This document shows positions 60,401-64,000 of a DNA stretch of 64,000 bases, one piece after another. The position numbers were made by a program, and so were the translations under genes. Positions within the stretch are counted from its first letter, which is position 1. Each line of letters begins with the position of its first letter. The DNA comes from Sphingomonas sp. BK345 (lineage in GTDB: Bacteria; Pseudomonadota; Alphaproteobacteria; Sphingomonadales; Sphingomonadaceae). The notes under the pieces were generated by a model that saw nothing but the letters and a program-made list of their open reading frames with translations, was not told the origin of the DNA and did no database searches. Location of the stretch: assembly GCF_014193845.1 (NCBI RefSeq), contig NZ_JACHZX010000005.1, positions 310,001 to 374,000 of the forward strand, in the 5' to 3' direction.

Positions 60401-60790
60401 CTGGTCGGGCTGCCGCAGGCTTGGCTGTTCCAGATCGCCTTCGCCGCGATCTCGCCGCTGATCGACCTGGCGCTGCTCGTCTCGATCGGTGGCACCGCGC
60501 TGCGCGTGGCGCAGCACGGCTGGGCGCAGACCAGCGGCGACGTCGCGCGCATGGGCGTCTACTGGGTCGCCTTCACCGCCATTGACGTGCTGTGTGGCTG
60601 GATCGCCTATCGCCTCGACGGGCATCGCGCGCGCTATCCCGCGCATCTGCTGGTGGCTCAGCGGCTGGTGTACCGCCAGATCATGTATTGGGTGGTGCTG
60701 CGCGCGATCGCGGCGGCGATCGGCGGCTGGCTGGTCGGCTGGGGCAAGCTCGAGCGCAGCGGGCGCGTGACGGCGGCTGGGGCGGCGTGA
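57476..60790 (+). CDS. Three-domain polysaccharide protein: GH18-like, NodB deacetylase and GT2 synthase
   Basis: 1104 residues. One N-terminal transmembrane helix (around 22-42), then a GH18-like domain (around 85-400) in which RRAGGLVMDFESLPE holds a D-F-E version of the catalytic motif. Next a NodB-type polysaccharide deacetylase (around 460-640): LTFDDGPDATWTP, NHSYTHPNMARL and FRAPYFGDAEP. Then a transmembrane region (around 675-715), a processive-style GT2 domain (around 735-950): SVVIPAYNEERV, VIVADDGSKDRT, VIALDADTQF, TLAEDQDLT and KQRFRWAFG, and C-terminal helices. Start ATG 57476 (AAGG eight bases upstream) preferred over ATG 57461. Probably makes and modifies an N-acetylglucosamine-type exopolysaccharide; product unproven. 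Confidence 0.88.
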   Translation: MSAPVFFDPTGRRSRRSKRVIAALLIAVVAAAIAFATTLVAVPRGVDLRLPLPRAHAAAARGEQRRHGLAAWLPHRRAAGKSAANAPLSIAFYVPGNDDSLASFRRNAAALDWVVPALVSVAGPQHRVTVERDGAFERSLAALPHAPKVLPMVQNLGEEQWDGKGSAALLADPRARSQLAQRLAAYVAQRRAGGLVMDFESLPETAMRPYVAFLRTLHAAMPKGTTLAVTAPAEDDSWPLAAIAQATDKVILMAYDQHWEGGTPGPIAAQDWFIREVEAARRVVPAEKLVVALGSYAYDWHGDSTDALSIEEAWLAAHDSEAPISFDPASGNANFAYDEEDGQRHAIWMLDAATSWNEMQVLRQLNIGGVALWRLGSEDQGFWADLVAMRTGGRPDLRRPASLLNTDIEGSGEILRITATPTPGQRTLFADKQGLIRRERYDALPTPYVVRRAGAADPKKLALTFDDGPDATWTPRILNVLEAARVPATFFVIGGNALQHPALLNRIVRDGDEIGNHSYTHPNMARLGPRETALELNATQRLVQAYTGRSMTLFRAPYFGDAEPTTTDELEPALQAQQAGYTVVGLHVDPNDWQRPGEDAIVQQVLDQVHSATPEKSGNVILLHDGGGDRSETVAALPRIIRQLRGEGYTFVTASQLVGASPAQAMPPVAEGDLWAVRTDVAVFVVLAALAGALAWLFYLAISLGIARAVLMAGLAWVQARRKRPEPPVFAPSVSVVIPAYNEERVIVSSIQRVLASDYPQLEVIVADDGSKDRTSAVVQAAFANEPRVRLLTLVNGGKAAALNRALLSATGEVVIALDADTQFEPATIRRLARWFADERIGAVAGDARVGNRVNLVTRWQAVEYITAQNLERRALAGFDAMTVVPGAVGAWRRAALDAVGGYPEDTLAEDQDLTIAIQRAGWRVTYDPSAIAWTEAPESFRALAKQRFRWAFGTLQCLWKHRAVLRTRKPSGLALVGLPQAWLFQIAFAAISPLIDLALLVSIGGTALRVAQHGWAQTSGDVARMGVYWVAFTAIDVLCGWIAYRLDGHRARYPAHLLVAQRLVYRQIMYWVVLRAIAAAIGGWLVGWGKLERSGRVTAAGAA

Positions 60791-60817
60791 GGGCAGGCGC
60801 CGCCCGCCCAACGCAGC

Positions 60818-60913
60818 GCCATCCTGACCTTGTTTCAGGATCCACCGTGCCGCTGGAGCCTCGATCCCTGACTTCCCGGCACGGTGAATCCTGAGATGAG
60901 CTCAGGATGACGG
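60818..60913. repeat. Palindromic intergenic repeat, family 2
   Basis: Left arm catcctgaccttgtttcagg, continuing atccaccgtgcc, and right arm ggcacggtgaatcctgagat, continuing gagctcaggatgacgg, are inverted copies; each arm also folds on itself (cctga...tcagg). It lies between the convergent GT2-fusion and DUF885 genes. Confidence 0.78.
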
Positions 60914-60920
60914 CCGGGAA

Positions 60921-62720
60921 TTACGACGCGCGCTCCCGCACGACTCGCTCGAGCACCGTGAGCGGCATCGCGCCGAGCCGCAGCACCTCGTGGAAGCGTT
61001 TGAGGTCAAAGCCCGGCTTCGCCTTCGCCTCGTCGCGCAGCCGGGTCCAGACGGTGTGGCCGATCTTGTAGCTGCACGCCTGGCCGGGCCAGACGGTGTA
61101 GCGGTCGATCTCGCCCTGGCTGCGCCCGCGCGCGATGCCGGTCGTGGCGATCAGATAGTCGGTCGCCTGCTCGCGGCTCCAGTGCTTGGCGTGCATGCCG
61201 CTGTCCACCACCAGCCGCGTGGCGCGGAACAGCAGCGACTGAAGGTAACCGACCTGGCCGAGCGGGTCGCCCTCGTACATTCCCATCTCGTCGGCGAGCT
61301 GCTCGGCGTAGAGCGCCCACCCCTCCGAATAGCCCGAGAAGAAGCCGCGGCGTCGAATCAGCGGGATGTCCTCGCTCTCCAGCGCGAGCATGACCTGGAG
61401 GTGGTGGCCCGGCACCGCCTCGTGATGCGTCAGCGTGGCGAGCCCGAACTTCGGCCGATCGAACGTGTCGCGCAGGTTGATATAGTAGATCGCGGGTCGC
61501 GAGCCGTCGAGCGAGGCGTTCTCGTAATAGCCCCCTGGCGCGCCCGCCTGGATCGAGGCGGGCACCCGCCGCACCTCGACCGGCGCCTTGGGCAGCGAGG
61601 CGAAGGCCTCGGGCAGCCGCTTCTGCATCGCCGCGATCTGGCGGGTGAGCTGCGCCAGCAGCGCCTCGCGGCCGGGATCGGTATTGGGGAAGAGCTGGTC
61701 GGGGCGCTTGTTGAGCGCGACCAGCCGCTCGCCGACCGTCCCCTGCGCCATGCCCTGCGCCTTGAGGATCGTGTCGATCCGGCCGGAGATCTCCGCCACT
61801 TGCGCGAGGCCGAGGCGGTGGATCTCGTCGCCCGACATCGGCACCGTCGTCGCCGCCTCGGCCGCGGCGGCGTAGTAAGCGTCGCCGTCGGGCAGGCGCC
61901 AGCAGCCCGCGTCGTGCGTGGCACGCGCGCGCAAGTCGGTGACGAGCGCGCGCTGCCGATCGAGCGCGGGGAAGACCTTCTCCGCCACGAGCGCGCGCGC
62001 CCGCGCGGCGCGCTCGGCCGGCAGACCCGCCGCGGCGAGCTTGGCGGCGAAGGCGACCACCGCGACGGTCTGCTCGGGCGCCTGGTCGCGGAAGGCGGCG
62101 AGCTGCCTGAGCGTCGTGTCGAGGATATAGTCGGGCGCGAACACGCCCCGCGCGGCGTCGGCGCGCTGACGCGCGGTGTCGTCCTCGATCGCGCCGGCGA
62201 GCGCCTCGACTCGCGCGAGATAGGCATCGGCCTCGGCGGCGTCGCGGACGCGGTGCTGCGACTCCAGGAAGTCCGGCACGTCGCGATAGGCGCCGGTCAG
62301 CTGGCTCAGAATATAGGGCGCGAACCGGCCCATCGTCGCACCGTAGCGGAAGCGCTCGCTGCCGCCGATGGCGCGGCTGAGCTGATAGGTGACGACGTCG
62401 AGGTCGAGTTGCGCCGCGGGCGACAGCGCGGCGCGATCGAAGCGCCGGAGTTCGGCGAGTTCCTGCCGCGCGCGGGCGAGCGCGCGCGCCTGGCCCGCGG
62501 TCGAGCCGTCGTCGAGCCGGCGTTTGAGCTCCGCGCGCGCGCCGCTGTCGAGCCCGAGCCGGGTCGCCTGCTCGGGACTCTCATCGAGCCGCGCGTAGAA
62601 GAAGCGGTCGAGCGTCGCGCGCAGCGCGGCATCGCCGCCAGCCCGAGTCGCGGCCATCGCCGGCAACGCCGCGACGGCCGCAGCGGCGGTCGCACCGCCG
62701 AGGACATCTCGCCTGTTCAT
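60921..62720 (-). CDS. DUF885 family exported metal hydrolase-like protein
   Basis: 599 residues. An N-terminal signal MNRRDVLGGATAAAAVAALP has a twin-Arg pair and may use the Tat route. The mostly helical body carries a metallopeptidase-like site, LTHHEAVPGHHLQVM (HExxxxHH), followed by YSEGWALYAEQLADEMG with its Glu. This is the DUF885 signature; members resemble gluzincin peptidases, but activity is unproven. ATG 62720 has GGGAGAAG nine bases upstream; the frame extends to 62795 without support. Confidence 0.9.
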   Translation of the reverse strand: MNRRDVLGGATAAAAVAALPAMAATRAGGDAALRATLDRFFYARLDESPEQATRLGLDSGARAELKRRLDDGSTAGQARALARARQELAELRRFDRAALSPAAQLDLDVVTYQLSRAIGGSERFRYGATMGRFAPYILSQLTGAYRDVPDFLESQHRVRDAAEADAYLARVEALAGAIEDDTARQRADAARGVFAPDYILDTTLRQLAAFRDQAPEQTVAVVAFAAKLAAAGLPAERAARARALVAEKVFPALDRQRALVTDLRARATHDAGCWRLPDGDAYYAAAAEAATTVPMSGDEIHRLGLAQVAEISGRIDTILKAQGMAQGTVGERLVALNKRPDQLFPNTDPGREALLAQLTRQIAAMQKRLPEAFASLPKAPVEVRRVPASIQAGAPGGYYENASLDGSRPAIYYINLRDTFDRPKFGLATLTHHEAVPGHHLQVMLALESEDIPLIRRRGFFSGYSEGWALYAEQLADEMGMYEGDPLGQVGYLQSLLFRATRLVVDSGMHAKHWSREQATDYLIATTGIARGRSQGEIDRYTVWPGQACSYKIGHTVWTRLRDEAKAKPGFDLKRFHEVLRLGAMPLTVLERVVRERAS

Positions 62721-62838
62721 CAATAGCTTCTCCCTATGCCCCGCGTGTGTGCCGGGGCAGGACGGGGTAAGCAAGCGATCGACGCCGCTCATCATTGAGT
62801 AAGCCTTGCCGTATAATACGCTCGTCCCCGGAGGAGCT

Positions 62839-64000
62839 GTGCTGCCGACCTCGATCTCGACCCGTGTGATTGCCGCGTTCGGAACCGTCGTGGCGGTGGT
62901 GCTGCTGCTGCTCGCCGCCGGCTGGATGGTCGCGGGTGACGTGCGTCACGCCAATCAGGCGGTGCGGCGGCTGAGCGAGCGCCTCCGCGTCGAGGACGCG
63001 CAGGACCGCGCGCAGCAGCAGCTGCGGCTCGCGATCGGCGAGGTGACTCGTGCCGCCGAGCAGCCGCGCCCGATCACCCCGGCGCAATGGCTGCGCGTGC
63101 AGCAGGCGCTCGCCGGCTTCCGTGCGAGCTACAGGACGCCGGCCGAAGCGTCGTCCGCGCGCGACGCGGCGGCGAGCGACTTCGCGCGGCTCGCGGGCGA
63201 GCTGATCGCCGACGCGCGCGCCGAGCCGCTGCGGATCGCCCGCGACATGCCGCAGTTCCTCGCCGCGCTGCGCGTGCTGGAGCGCGAGCGCGCCGAGGCG
63301 CGGCGTCGGCTCGTCGATCGCATCGACGCCGCGGTCGCGCGCAGCTCGCGCGAGCTCTATGTCAGCATCTCGCGCATCGTCTTCGGCGTGCTCGGCGTGC
63401 TGCTGCTGCTGCTCGCCTCCTTCCTGTGGCTGCGACGCCAGGTGCTGCGCCCGATCGTCGCGATCGCCGACCAGCTGCGCCAGTTCGGGACGGTGGACGG
63501 CGAGGTGCGGGTCGAGGGGCGCGACCGTGCCGACGAGATCGGCGACCTCGCGCGTGGGCTGGGCGAGTATCGCGACGCGGTGGAGCAGCGCCGCCGTGCC
63601 GAGAAGCGGATCGAGTTCCTCGCGCACCACGACCTGCTGACCGCCTTGCCCAACCGGCTGCTGTTCGAGGAGCGGCTGGCGCAGGACCTCGCGCGCGCGA
63701 CGCGTACCGGTCAGCGGGTCGCGGTGTTCGCGATCGATCTCGACGACTTCAAGTCGGTGAACGACCGGTTCGGCCACGCGGGCGGCGATCGCGCGCTCAA
63801 CCGGGCCGCGCAGCTGCTGACCGGCTGCGTGCGTGCCGACGACATGGTGGCGCGCCTCGGCGGCGACGAGTTCGCGATCATCCAGGTCGCGCCCGATCAG
63901 CCGCGCGCGGCCGAAGCGCTGCTGATGCGGATCTTCCGTGCGTGTGACGTCACGGCGGGGGACGAGGTGCCCGTGCAGATGAGCGTCGGGGTCGCGCTCT
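62839..64000 (+). CDS. Membrane-bound GGDEF protein, N-terminal part (diguanylate cyclase)
   Basis: 387 codons visible; the gene runs off the window. The first transmembrane helix lies around residues 9-29 (VIAAFGTVVAVVLLLLAAGW), a periplasmic sensor of about 145 residues follows, then the second helix around 178-198 (IVFGVLGVLLLLLASFLWL), a HAMP-like segment and a GGDEF domain (from about 265: HHDLLTALPNRLLFEERL, FAIDLDDFKSVNDRFGHAGG, and intact RLGGDEFAII). An active diguanylate cyclase is likely; a C-terminal EAL domain may follow outside. GTG 62839 has GGAGG at 62830-62834. Divergent from the DUF885 gene. Confidence 0.93.
   Translation, partial: MLPTSISTRVIAAFGTVVAVVLLLLAAGWMVAGDVRHANQAVRRLSERLRVEDAQDRAQQQLRLAIGEVTRAAEQPRPITPAQWLRVQQALAGFRASYRTPAEASSARDAAASDFARLAGELIADARAEPLRIARDMPQFLAALRVLERERAEARRRLVDRIDAAVARSSRELYVSISRIVFGVLGVLLLLLASFLWLRRQVLRPIVAIADQLRQFGTVDGEVRVEGRDRADEIGDLARGLGEYRDAVEQRRRAEKRIEFLAHHDLLTALPNRLLFEERLAQDLARATRTGQRVAVFAIDLDDFKSVNDRFGHAGGDRALNRAAQLLTGCVRADDMVARLGGDEFAIIQVAPDQPRAAEALLMRIFRACDVTAGDEVPVQMSVGVAL

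Noticed and set aside
54259..60811. Long minus-strand open frames (866 and 1132 codons) opposite mprF and the GT2 fusion
   Set aside because: Highly Arg/Gln/His-rich shadows without motifs. The plus-strand genes carry conserved domains across the same range.

Overview
This 64-kb window is a GC-rich (around 70%), gene-dense stretch of chromosome. The gene families point to an alphaproteobacterium of the family Sphingomonadaceae, probably Sphingomonas or a close relative. The signs are TonB-dependent receptors, one beside a tryptophan-halogenase-like flavoprotein; DUF4170 and PopZ-type DUF2497 proteins; an alpha-type DksA that has lost most zinc cysteines; Flp pilins; and dispersed palindromic repeats. 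There is no prophage, plasmid backbone, CRISPR array or recognisable insertion sequence. The genus is an inference.

Layout. 1-2046: end of dapD, a lipoprotein, and pncA. 2054-6746: halogenase-like protein and a large TonB-dependent receptor, with dyad operators upstream. 7167-9127: tRNA-Asn, nadK and moaA. 9143-11233: an EAL-type c-di-GMP phosphodiesterase coupled to a frameshifted small gene and an NTF2-like protein. 11287-11534: two tandem palindromic repeats. 11580-17682: mfd, sdhE and recG. 18040-22911: a 1282-residue autotransporter, a DMT-like permease and a PilZ protein. 22992-27589: tyrS, an NlpD-like lipoprotein, surE and serS, with a 143-bp palindrome inside the serS-surE gap. 27685-30259: host-attachment-family protein, dksA, second PilZ protein, tRNA-Leu and a DUF4170 protein. 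30438-32094: four small envelope proteins on one strand. 32227-33869: eno and ftsB. 34061-40553: alpha/beta hydrolase, aroB-aroK, a 45-residue membrane peptide, a large secreted protein of unknown function, xerD and accA. 40765-41733: two orphan Flp pilins and mutT.

41745-46533 is a vitamin B12 uptake unit: a cobalamin riboswitch, then btuB, btuF, btuC and btuD, with overlapping or nearly abutting genes. tRNA-Cys, pcm, tolC and a PopZ-like protein follow. 49777-52718 encodes a two-component system, a PDZ protein and a DUF1003 membrane protein on the minus strand. 52864-57332 is a tightly packed envelope-lipid operon: membrane protein, AcvB/VirJ-type hydrolase, DUF2147 protein, MprF-type aminoacyl-phosphatidylglycerol synthase/flippase, and a small Cys-rich protein. 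Just downstream lies a 1104-residue protein joining GH18-like, NodB-type deacetylase and GT2 synthase domains. The window ends with a DUF885 protein and a truncated GGDEF protein.

Most of the window is housekeeping. The parts that most deserve a second look are the envelope-lipid operon with the three-domain polysaccharide protein, the frameshifted translationally coupled gene, the four-gene small-membrane-protein cluster, the receptor/halogenase pair with its dyads, and the palindromic repeat families. I found no convincing wholly new defence or mobile system.
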